In this document: positions 57,704 through 64,000 of the stretch, piece by piece | Layout of the letters: each line of letters begins with the position of its first letter | Numbering within the stretch: the first letter of the stretch is position 1 | From: Dickeya lacustris | GTDB taxonomy: Bacteria; Pseudomonadota; Gammaproteobacteria; Enterobacterales; Enterobacteriaceae | Direction: 5' to 3' | NCBI RefSeq assembly: GCF_029635795.1 | Contig: NZ_CP114280.1 | Location: 2,418,001 to 2,482,000 of the forward strand | DNA length: 64,000 bases | Translations under genes and position numbers: made by a program | The notes under the pieces: generated by a model | Told to the model about the DNA's origin: nothing | Database searches by the model: none | What the model saw: only the letters and a program-made list of their open reading frames with translations

Positions 57704-58426
57704 TTATTCGCAATATTGGCGCAAGGCGTCCTGTTTTTCCGGCAGCAAGCGGTAGAGATAAACCGGGCGTCCCGTCGAACCGTAGAGAATATTGGTGTCA
57801 AGAATACCGGTATCCGCCAGATAGATAAGGTACTTACGGCAGGACACGCGGGAAATACCAATCGCATTCGCCAGCATCTCGGTGGAAAACTCCGTGCCCT
57901 GATTACCCTCAATCCACTCACAGACGGTGCGCAATGTCAGGCTGGTTAAGCCTTTCGGCAGTTTCTTACGCTCGACAGTCGGCGTGCCGCTGGTGCGGCG
58001 GATGAGATTATCGATGTCCGATTGCGCGACAAACTCACGGTGCTTGAGCAAATTAGCTTCTTCGCGATAAGCGGTCAGCGCCTGTTCAAAACGGGCAAAC
58101 TGGAACGGTTTAATCAGGTAATCCACCACGCCGTAGTGCAGCGCTTTTTTAATGGTATACACATCGCTGGCGGATGAAATGATGATGACATCCGTGTGTT
58201 CACTGAATTCACGGATGGTCGGCAATAAATCCAGGCCATTGTCCTGCTGCATATAAATATCCAGCAACACCAAATCGATTTCACAGTCTGGCTGCATTAA
58301 CAGATTACGTGCCTGCTGTAGCGTTGGCACCGTCGCATAGCAGCTAAACCCGGAAATCTGATTCAGATAACACTTATTCAACTCCGCTACCATAGCGTCG
58401 TCATCAACAATCAGTACATTTATCAT
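57704..58426 (-). CDS. dcuR: Response regulator DcuR-type
   Basis: 240-residue CitB/DcuR-family regulator. The receiver domain has DDD (8-10), the phospho-acceptor Asp56 (DLVLLDIYM), SSASD (T/S switch) and the conserved Lys in YLIKPF. A C-terminal helix-turn-helix (EFSTEMLANAIGISRVSCRK) and the RPVYLYR end match E. coli DcuR strongly along the whole length. It would activate dicarboxylate transport genes (dctA, dcuB, fumarate respiration in E. coli). It follows the sensor gene by 12 bases. Start at 58426 has AAGG upstream. Confidence 0.93.
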   Translation of the reverse strand: MINVLIVDDDAMVAELNKCYLNQISGFSCYATVPTLQQARNLLMQPDCEIDLVLLDIYMQQDNGLDLLPTIREFSEHTDVIIISSASDVYTIKKALHYGVVDYLIKPFQFARFEQALTAYREEANLLKHREFVAQSDIDNLIRRTSGTPTVERKKLPKGLTSLTLRTVCEWIEGNQGTEFSTEMLANAIGISRVSCRKYLIYLADTGILDTNILYGSTGRPVYLYRLLPEKQDALRQYCE

Positions 58427-58438
58427 GGTCAAATTGCC

Positions 58439-60118
58439 TTAATCATGGTCAAACTGCCTTGCCTGATACGGGATATTCACAAAAAACTGGGTGTAAACGT
58501 CCGGTTCGGATTCAAAATCAATAGTGCCGCCAATTTTCTCAAGGCTCTGTCGGGTGAGATACAACCCGATGCCCCGTCCGGCACCTTTGGTGGAAAAACC
58601 TTCCTGATAGATACGCTGCTGGATTTCAGGCGCGATACCCGGCCCATCATCACTGACCGTACAGTGCAGGTGCCCGTCCTGATGGTGAAACGTGACGGTA
58701 ATTTCACGATTCTCCAGGCCGGATAATGCGTCCATGGCATTTTCGATCAGGTTGCCCAGCACGGTGATTAATTCATTGGTCGCCTGGGCATCATCGGTAT
58801 CCGGTAGCAAGCTGTCCTCACTGACAGACAGCGTCACGCCCAAATCCCGCGCGCGGTTGATTTTACCTAACAGGAACCCGGCAATCACCGGAGATTTCAC
58901 TTTGCGGATAATCGAACCAATCTCCGCCTGATAATTATTGGCGGTTTTTAAAATATACTCTTCCAGTTGCGGATAATATTTCAAATGCAGCATGCCGAGG
59001 ATCACATGCAATTTGTTCATAAATTCGTGGGACTGGGCGCGTAGCGCATCGGCATAGTAGGACATGCCGGTCAGACGTTGAAGCAACTGGCTGACCTCGG
59101 TTTTATCGCGAAAGGTCGCAATCGCACCGATAATATCGCCCTTGACCACCACCGGCACCGTGTTAATCAGCAGCAGGTTGCCATTGAAATTGATCTCCTC
59201 ATCCTGACGCGGCAAACCGGACTCCAGCACCTTTTCCAGATTCATCAACGCAGGCCAGTGGCTAATCGTCGTGCCGATAGCCAGCGTTTCGCCGGAACCA
59301 TGCTCGCTGAACACGCGTCGCGCCTCATCATTGATGATGGTGACACGCAGGTTGGTATCGACCGCGATCACCCCTTCTTTGATCTGTTTAAGCATGGCGT
59401 TGCGCTGCTCAAACAAGTTGGAGATTTCAAACGGTTCAAAGCCCAGCATGATGCGTTTAAGCGCTTTTACCAGGAAGTACGTCCCCAGTAGCCCGACCAA
59501 CGCGCCAAACAGGATAGTCCAGGGAATTATCCAGCGGTTTTCATCGATAACGGACTGTACGCGCGTCAGCGAAATACCGACCGCCACCACACCAACCTGT
59601 TGATTATTTTCATCAAATACCGGAGTAAACGCGCGTAGCGCCGGGTCCAGCACCCCGCGATTCACCGCTGTATTCTCAAGCCCTAACAGGGCCGGATATA
59701 AATCATCGCCAATAAAATGGCGGCCAATCTGCTCAGGCTCCGGGTGAGAATGGCGAATTCCGCCCATGTCCGTCACAATCACAAACAGCAGATGATTGCG
59801 GCTTTTTACCTCTTCGGAAAAGCGCTGAACCAGCGCCGGATTGCCGAGCCCTTTGAGATCGTCAATAACCAGCGGTGAATTGGCAACGGTGCGGGCAATG
59901 GCGAAGGCTTTGTCTTTCAGGTGGCTTTCGGTTAATTCGGTAATGCGAAAAAACAGCAGCGCATACACCACCAGCAACACTGAACCTATCACCGCCGACA
60001 CCATCAGAATTATCGAGGTGCCAAGCTTCAGCGGTGTCTTTTTCTTCCCCATGTCATGCTCCGCAATACGCATCGTCTGTCCTGTTATCTTAACCTGTTC
60101 ATACGGTTTCTGCGTCAT
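58439..60118 (-). CDS. dcuS: Sensor histidine kinase DcuS-type (C4-dicarboxylate sensor)
   Basis: 559-residue membrane kinase. TM1 about 36-60; periplasmic PAS sensor with RHSHPEPEQIG, RAFTPVF and VGVVAVGISL, the ligand-binding Arg/His region of DcuS; TM2 about 195-220; cytoplasmic PAS (EGVIAVDTNLRVTIINDEA); phospho-acceptor His364 in AQSHEFMNKLHVILG; then N-box NLIENAMDAL, DDGPGI and GRGIGL of the ATPase. Closer to DcuS than to CitA in the periplasmic loop. It probably senses succinate, malate, fumarate or related acids. It is placed between the DASS permease (66 bases upstream) and dcuR. Alternative starts exist; the chosen ATG follows GGTGGG. Confidence 0.92.
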   Translation of the reverse strand: MTQKPYEQVKITGQTMRIAEHDMGKKKTPLKLGTSIILMVSAVIGSVLLVVYALLFFRITELTESHLKDKAFAIARTVANSPLVIDDLKGLGNPALVQRFSEEVKSRNHLLFVIVTDMGGIRHSHPEPEQIGRHFIGDDLYPALLGLENTAVNRGVLDPALRAFTPVFDENNQQVGVVAVGISLTRVQSVIDENRWIIPWTILFGALVGLLGTYFLVKALKRIMLGFEPFEISNLFEQRNAMLKQIKEGVIAVDTNLRVTIINDEARRVFSEHGSGETLAIGTTISHWPALMNLEKVLESGLPRQDEEINFNGNLLLINTVPVVVKGDIIGAIATFRDKTEVSQLLQRLTGMSYYADALRAQSHEFMNKLHVILGMLHLKYYPQLEEYILKTANNYQAEIGSIIRKVKSPVIAGFLLGKINRARDLGVTLSVSEDSLLPDTDDAQATNELITVLGNLIENAMDALSGLENREITVTFHHQDGHLHCTVSDDGPGIAPEIQQRIYQEGFSTKGAGRGIGLYLTRQSLEKIGGTIDFESEPDVYTQFFVNIPYQARQFDHD

Positions 60119-60184
60119 TTCCCACCCGCTAATAACAACGCCGCCGCCCTTGTACAGGCGGCGGCGTGATTACAGCAGCGGACG

Positions 60185-61597
60185 TTACCACATCCCCAGA
60201 ATTTTCCACCACAGGCTACCAATGCCAAGCCAGATAGGGATAACCACCAAACCGACCAAAAAGCCTATCCGCCACCAGGTGCCCAGCGGCAGATAGCCAC
60301 AGCCAAACATGATGGGGGCAGGGCCACCGGAGTAGTGCGTCGTTGCCATAAACAGGTTACTGAAAGCGGCGAACGCCAGTACGGTTAATACCGGTGGCGC
60401 ACCGGCGGCGATGGCGATAGAAACAAAAATGGCATACATGGCGCTGATGTGCGCCACGGCGCTGGCCATAAAGTAGTGGCTGTAGTAGTAAACCAGCAGC
60501 AGCAGGCCAATCATCGGCAGCCAGTGCATTCCGGCAACCGCGTGACCGGCCATGCCGCCAAGCCAGGCAATCAGCCCCATTTTATTGAGCTGTGTCGCCA
60601 GCATCATCAACACGGCAAACCACACCACGGTATGCCAGGCTTCTTTCTCGCCGGTCACATCTTCCCAGCTTAACGCACGGGTCAGCAATAACACGCTCAA
60701 ACCGCCCAGCGCCGTCAGCGTGGCATCGATATTCAGCGAAGCGCCCAACACCCAAAACACCACCAGACCGAGGAAAACCGCCAGCACAATCCATTCGTTG
60801 CGGCTCATTGGCCCCATTTCCTGCAAACGGACTTTAGCCAGCTCGCGCATTTCCGGGGTTTTTTTCAGCTCCGGCGGATAAAAGCGATACAACACCAGCG
60901 GAATAACCAGCAGCGATAATACGCCCGGCACCAGCGTCGCCAGCGCCCATTCCGTCCAGCTAAGGTGTACGCCGAATTGGGTCGCCAGTTTGCTGATAAG
61001 CGGGTTGCCCGCCATCGAGGTCATAAACATCGCGGAGGTGATAGCGTTACACTGAAAAATCGTCTGCACCAGAAAGGCCCCGATACGGCGCTCGGTGCCT
61101 TGTTCCGGGGTGGAGCCATAGGCTTCAGCTATCGAGCGAAACAGCGGCGTGATAATGCCGCCACAGCGCGCCGACGTAGACGGCATCGCCGGAGAAAACA
61201 GCAGGTCGGTAAACACCAGGCCGTAGGCCAAACCAAGGCTACTGTTACCCAATTTGCTGATAAACAAAAAACCGATGCGTCGGCCAAAGCCGCTCTTGAT
61301 GAAACTGCGCGAAATAAAGAACGCACAGGCAATCATCCAGATAGTCGGGTCGCTAAATCCAACCAGCACCTCTTTTACGGGCAACAAACCCAACGCGGCC
61401 ACAGCGGTAATACTGAAAATCGCGATAGCGCCAAGCGGATAAGGGGAAAGAATCAAGCCAATCACGGTTGCGACAAATATGGCCAAGAGATGCCATGCTG
61501 AAGCATTGACCCCTTCAGGGACGGGAATGAACCAAAATACAACGGCAATACCGAGGATAATAAAAAGCTTAACTAACCTGCTATTATTTGCAGACAT
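60185..61597 (-). CDS. DASS-family dicarboxylate/tricarboxylate transporter (CitT/TtdT-like)
   Basis: 470-residue permease with about 12-14 TM helices. The start at 61597 follows GAGTGG at good spacing; an upstream TTG is possible. Motifs STSARCGGIITPLFRSI (about 140-156), SMAGNPLISKL and ATTHYSGGPAPIMFGCGYLP near the end mark the DASS family (CitT, TtdT, SodiT, plant 2-oxoglutarate/malate translocators), with SNT-type substrate-binding tips. It exchanges or imports C4/C5-dicarboxylates. It is the first gene of the operon with dcuS and dcuR. Substrate could be malate, tartrate, citrate or 2-oxoglutarate. Confidence 0.92.
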   Translation of the reverse strand: MSANNSRLVKLFIILGIAVVFWFIPVPEGVNASAWHLLAIFVATVIGLILSPYPLGAIAIFSITAVAALGLLPVKEVLVGFSDPTIWMIACAFFISRSFIKSGFGRRIGFLFISKLGNSSLGLAYGLVFTDLLFSPAMPSTSARCGGIITPLFRSIAEAYGSTPEQGTERRIGAFLVQTIFQCNAITSAMFMTSMAGNPLISKLATQFGVHLSWTEWALATLVPGVLSLLVIPLVLYRFYPPELKKTPEMRELAKVRLQEMGPMSRNEWIVLAVFLGLVVFWVLGASLNIDATLTALGGLSVLLLTRALSWEDVTGEKEAWHTVVWFAVLMMLATQLNKMGLIAWLGGMAGHAVAGMHWLPMIGLLLLVYYYSHYFMASAVAHISAMYAIFVSIAIAAGAPPVLTVLAFAAFSNLFMATTHYSGGPAPIMFGCGYLPLGTWWRIGFLVGLVVIPIWLGIGSLWWKILGMW

Positions 61598-61749
61598 ACC
61601 AACACCACTCAAGATTAAAACGAAATCAGCCTTATTTACCGGAGGGCCCGTGTCATGAGTGGTGGTTATATTTTATTTCTTCATCTCATTATCGTAAAAA
61701 CAGCGGGTATGACTTCAGTAAAAATTAATAGCAGAAGCATAAAAAGTAA

Positions 61750-61793
61750 AAAAAAGACGAGAAAATAAAGTGACTAGGGTGCTTTTTCTCGTC
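61750..61793 (-). terminator. Strong terminator upstream of the DASS permease gene
   Basis: Arms GACGAGAAAA (61756-61765) and TTTTCTCGTC (61784-61793) with an 18-base loop; the minus strand then reads TTTTTTTTTACTTTTT. It lies about 150 bases upstream of the permease start, in a leader/attenuator position, or at the end of an unannotated small RNA. Confidence 0.7.
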
Positions 61794-62282
61794 CCATCAA
61801 AATCAAGTAAAGTAATCAACGAAGGGATAGTATTATAAAAACAAAACCCATCATCGTTATTTTAATTACTAAACAGGTTTAATAATTTACCATTAAAAAA
61901 GAAAACAGCATTTCATTAAAAGTCTGACTCGCATCAGAATTACTAAAAATAACATTTAAAGAACATATAATTAACTACAAAGAACATAATAAACCATTAA
62001 AGATAAAATATGTTAATTGCTCTATTTATTATATAAAAACCATGGGTATTAAATAATATTTGAGTATGGCGAGGTGAGTGCAGGAAGCATTAAGAAATAA
62101 TCATTATCATATCGTCTTGATCGTGAGCTGAACCGACCGATATGACAGCAAAATAGCGGTTCATCCATCAGAAAATGCGCCACGGTCAATTCGATAATCA
62201 CCCGGTGACGTATCAACCCCCCCTAATGAGAGCACGATTTCGCTGCTGGCTTATCGCTGCCGTGATCGCGCGACATGTTAAC

Positions 62283-62321
62283 AAACCGCGCCCGGCCATA
62301 TCACTGGCACAGGCGCGGTTT
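62283..62321 (-). terminator. Probable ibpB terminator
   Basis: Arms AAACCGCGCC (62283-62292) and GGCGCGGTTT (62312-62321), 25 bases past the ibpB stop. The T-run is short on the minus strand (GGTTTG), so it may be only partly efficient. Confidence 0.6.
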
Positions 62322-62345
62322 TACGCGTTAATGACGGTTTACGCG

Positions 62346-62783
62346 TTATGACTGCGCGCTATTGGCGTCGTCTGACTGGCGGCCAATGGCAATGCGCTGT
62401 GGCTGCAACGCCAGCGGCACCTCGCGCACCAGATCAATATGCAACAAACCATGCTGGAACTGTGCCTGTGACACATGCAGGTGCTCTGCCAGCGTAAAGC
62501 TCAATGAGAAGGGTTTGAACACCAGCCCCTGATGCAGGTACTGCGCTTTTTTCTCTGCCAGTTCCGGGGTGCCTTTCACGGTCAGGCGCTGGCCTTCCAC
62601 TTCGATATCCAGCTCCGGCTGACGAAACCCGGCCAGCGCCAGCGTAATGCGGTAGTGGTTATCATCGATTTTCTCGATATTGTAGGGCGGAAATTCAACC
62701 GCTTCCTGACTCCCCATACTGCTGGCAAGCTTGTCAAAGCCAATCCACTGACGCAACAGCGGGGATAAATCGTAATTACGCAT
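62346..62783 (-). CDS. ibpB: Small heat-shock protein IbpB
   Basis: 145-residue alpha-crystallin-type holdase. Starts [20 protein letters not shown]; crystallin domain about 35-125 with [23 protein letters not shown], and the C-terminal IxI anchor (QRIAI). It binds aggregates with IbpA for later DnaK/ClpB refolding. AGGAG precedes the ATG and lies in a ROSE-like hairpin. Separated from ibpA by 139 bases. Confidence 0.95.
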   Translation of the reverse strand: MRNYDLSPLLRQWIGFDKLASSMGSQEAVEFPPYNIEKIDDNHYRITLALAGFRQPELDIEVEGQRLTVKGTPELAEKKAQYLHQGLVFKPFSLSFTLAEHLHVSQAQFQHGLLHIDLVREVPLALQPQRIAIGRQSDDANSAQS

Positions 62784-62792
62784 GATAGAAAC

Positions 62793-62808
62793 TCCTTCTG
62801 TGAAGCGA
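62793..62808 (-). promoter_or_regulatory. ROSE-like RNA thermometer of ibpB
   Basis: On the minus strand TCGCT (62804-62808) and AGGA (62793-62796, the Shine-Dalgarno) are separated by a seven-base loop. UYGCU opposite AGGA with an unpaired or mismatched G is the diagnostic last hairpin of ROSE thermometers, which unmask the ribosome site at heat-shock temperature. Confidence 0.65.
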
Positions 62809-62922
62809 GATAACTGTTTTCGGCCAAAGGCCGAACCGTTCCCCAAGGGCAAACGGATACTCAGGCAACCCGGCGTTACCCGGTTGCACGTCAAATATCA
62901 AAGCCTGAAAAGAGGCCTGCGG

Positions 62923-63336
62923 TTATTTGATTTCGATACGGCGCGGTTTGAGCGTTTCTGGAATGACCCGCAGCAAATCGATAAACAGCAGCCCGTTTTC
63001 CAGGTTGGCACCTTTAATTTGGATATGTTCAGCCAACTGGAATTTGCGCTCAAAATTGCGCTCGGCAATCCCCTGATAGAGATAATTACGCGCGCTGGCT
63101 TCGCCGCTGTGCGCACCTTTGATAATCAACATGTTGTCATGAGCCGTGATGTCCAGCTCGCTCTCGGCAAACCCGGCGACGGCAATGGCAATGCGGTATT
63201 GGTTTTCATCAACCAATTCAACGTTATAGGGGGGATACCCGCCATTACCCTGGCTCTGGCCGGCTTCCAGCAGATTAAACAGACGATCAAAACCAATAGC
63301 AGAACGGTACAGTGGGGAAAAATCGGGGTTACGCAT
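62923..63336 (-). CDS. ibpA: Small heat-shock protein IbpA
   Basis: 137-residue alpha-crystallin-type holdase, as long as E. coli IbpA. Starts [20 protein letters not shown]; crystallin domain about 35-125 ([20 protein letters not shown]) and C-terminal IxI motif (RRIEIK). AGGAGG stands seven bases before the ATG, inside a ROSE hairpin. Divergent from yidQ, as in E. coli. Confidence 0.97.
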   Translation of the reverse strand: MRNPDFSPLYRSAIGFDRLFNLLEAGQSQGNGGYPPYNVELVDENQYRIAIAVAGFAESELDITAHDNMLIIKGAHSGEASARNYLYQGIAERNFERKFQLAEHIQIKGANLENGLLFIDLLRVIPETLKPRRIEIK

Positions 63337-63342
63337 AAACTG

Positions 63343-63366
63343 CCTCCTAACGTGCAGCGAGGTCTC
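63343..63366 (-). promoter_or_regulatory. ROSE RNA thermometer of ibpA
   Basis: The minus strand reads TCGCT (63356-63360), seven-base loop, AGGA (63345-63348), with flanking CCTC/GAGG able to pair. This is the ROSE consensus UYGCU-loop-AGGA that hides the ribosome site at low temperature. The E. coli ibpA leader has the same class of thermometer. Confidence 0.75.
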
Positions 63367-63480
63367 ACCATGATTGCCCTCCTTAACGGACGGGCTCCTG
63401 ACCACAACAGCATGAGTCAAACATCGGGTTTGCCTCATGACGCGATACCCTGTCGGCGTATCTCTGCGGGTCTGTTATCT

Positions 63481-63508
63481 ATCTGGTGTCGGCTCGGCGT
63501 TTTTCAAC
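63481..63508 (-). promoter_or_regulatory. Candidate sigma-32 promoter of ibpA
   Basis: GTTGAAA (63502-63508) and CACCAGAT (63481-63488) are 13-14 bases apart, approximating the sigma-32 consensus CTTGAAA and CCCCATNT. This would give a leader of about 135 bases with the ROSE hairpin at its end. The rpoH gene lies in this same window. Confidence 0.45.
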
Positions 63509-63656
63509 AGCGCTAACAAAAATTTCTGATTCTTTCCGCACATCGGGCAGAATCACGCGTTGCCACTGGACAGCAAGCACATTTTGTTAAAACATGTAAA
63601 ACGCTTGGCCACGCCGCCGTCAAACACGTAACCGGGACGCTTTCTCTCAAGGTAAC

Positions 63657-64000
63657 ATGATGACCATACTGAAAAATGCTTCGCTATCCTTCATTCTATC
63701 CGGGGGAATGTTGGTGACGTGTGGCGGTTGCTCCAGCGTGATGACCCATTCCGGCGGCGAACAAGGTTACTACTCCGGTACACAGGCGAGCGTCGCCACG
63801 CTAAAAGATGACAGCACCAGTTGGGCGATGATGCCGATGGTGGTGCTGGATGTACCGTTCTCCGCCACCCTCGATACCCTGCTGCTGCCCTATGACTTCT
63901 ACCGCAATCACAGCGACCAGCACAGCACCTCGGCGCGTGACAGGCTTGAGGAGTATGAACGCCGCAAACAGCCCAACCCGCCGATTCCGCCAGCCCGCAT
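63657..64000 (+). CDS. yidQ: YidQ family lipoprotein (partial at window end)
   Basis: At least 114 residues, open at the window end. The start at 63657 (MMTILKN...) has AAGG upstream. A signal peptide ends in TCGGC|SSVMTHSGGEQGYYSGT, followed by LDVPFSATLDTLLLPYDFYR and a C-terminal IPPAR, matching E. coli YidQ (DUF1375), which also lies next to ibpA. The predicted lipidated Cys is preceded by C-G-G rather than L-G-G, an atypical lipobox. Function unknown. Confidence 0.9.
   Translation, partial: MMTILKNASLSFILSGGMLVTCGGCSSVMTHSGGEQGYYSGTQASVATLKDDSTSWAMMPMVVLDVPFSATLDTLLLPYDFYRNHSDQHSTSARDRLEEYERRKQPNPPIPPAR

Larger units (their letters stand above)
61598..62345. other. Long AT-rich intergenic region between ibpB and the DASS permease
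   Basis: 748 bases without a supported gene. 61660-62060 is about three-quarters A+T. It contains a strong minus-strand terminator (61750-61793) with no annotated gene immediately upstream on that strand except ibpB about 550 bases away, and the ibpB terminator at 62283-62321. It carries the promoter of the DASS-dcuSR genes. Confidence 0.5.
63337..63656. other. Divergent leader/promoter region of ibpA and yidQ
   Basis: 320 bases holding the ibpA leader (thermometer, sigma-32 candidate) and the yidQ promoter. A minus-strand ATG at 63371 with a near-perfect AAGGAGG (63378-63384) opens an out-of-frame ORF that overlaps the ibpA start; see findings. Confidence 0.6.

Noticed and set aside
1..64000. 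CRISPR arrays, tRNA/rRNA genes, transposases, prophage genes
   Set aside because: Looked for on both strands; no repeat-spacer pattern, cloverleaf run, or transposase/integrase motif seen. The tandem repeats found have no spacers.

Overview
The window looks like a chromosomal stretch of a soft-rot enterobacterium, most likely Dickeya or a close Pectobacteriaceae relative. Three things point there: gene order that largely follows the E. coli 76-80 minute region (livKHMGF-panM-rpoH-ftsXEY-rsmD-yhhL ... tusA-yhhQ-dcrB-yhhS ... kdgK-yhjJ-dctA-bcs-dpp, and ibpAB-yidQ), a kdgK gene with a KdgR-like operator, and a type I cellulose operon (bcsO-Q-A-B-C-D-Z) with bcsD and bcsO. I see no rRNA, tRNA, CRISPR array or insertion sequence. 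The genus is inferred from memory of gene order, not from a search.

Layout. 1-7832: a tandem array of at least four chemoreceptor (MCP) genes, the first only as its C-terminal tail, with an unrecognised Cys/Trp-free, Gly/Ala/Ser-rich protein gene on the opposite strand between two of them. 7927-13173: a divergent LysR regulator, an ACS-family MFS transporter, L(+)-tartrate dehydratase subunits (ttdA, ttdB) and a frameshifted fumarylacetoacetate-hydrolase-family gene, probably a hydroxy-acid (tartrate-like) catabolic island. 13512-19649: a PLP aminotransferase and the branched-chain amino-acid ABC transporter livKHMGF. 20051-31925: conserved core genes: panM, rpoH, ftsX, ftsE, ftsY (with an apparent +1 frameshift), rsmD, yhhL, a DUF1820 gene, yhhN, tusA, yhhQ, dcrB, yhhS, yhjD and a small tautomerase. 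32108-36266: kdgK, yhjJ and dctA. 36686-48592: the bcs operon. 49304-55041: the dpp dipeptide transporter. 56259-61597: a 2-hydroxycarboxylate transporter facing a DcuR/DcuS-type two-component system and a DASS permease. 62346-64000: the small heat-shock genes ibpA and ibpB, each with a ROSE-like RNA thermometer, and divergent yidQ, cut by the window end.

How it fits together. Much of the accessory content concerns sensing and importing organic acids and peptides: MCPs, a tartrate-type cluster, DctA, DcuSR with two carboxylate carriers, Liv and Dpp. This suits a plant-associated lifestyle, with KdgK serving pectin catabolism and Bcs serving biofilm. RpoH (sigma-32) and the ibpAB genes, which have a sigma-32-like promoter candidate, are both here.

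Points most worth a second look: the two single-base frameshifts (ftsY and the FAH-family gene), the Cys/Trp-free protein inside the MCP array, the paired ROSE elements plus an out-of-frame upstream ORF with a near-perfect Shine-Dalgarno in the ibpA leader, three short tandem-repeat tracts, and two terminator-like structures that do not belong to any annotated gene.
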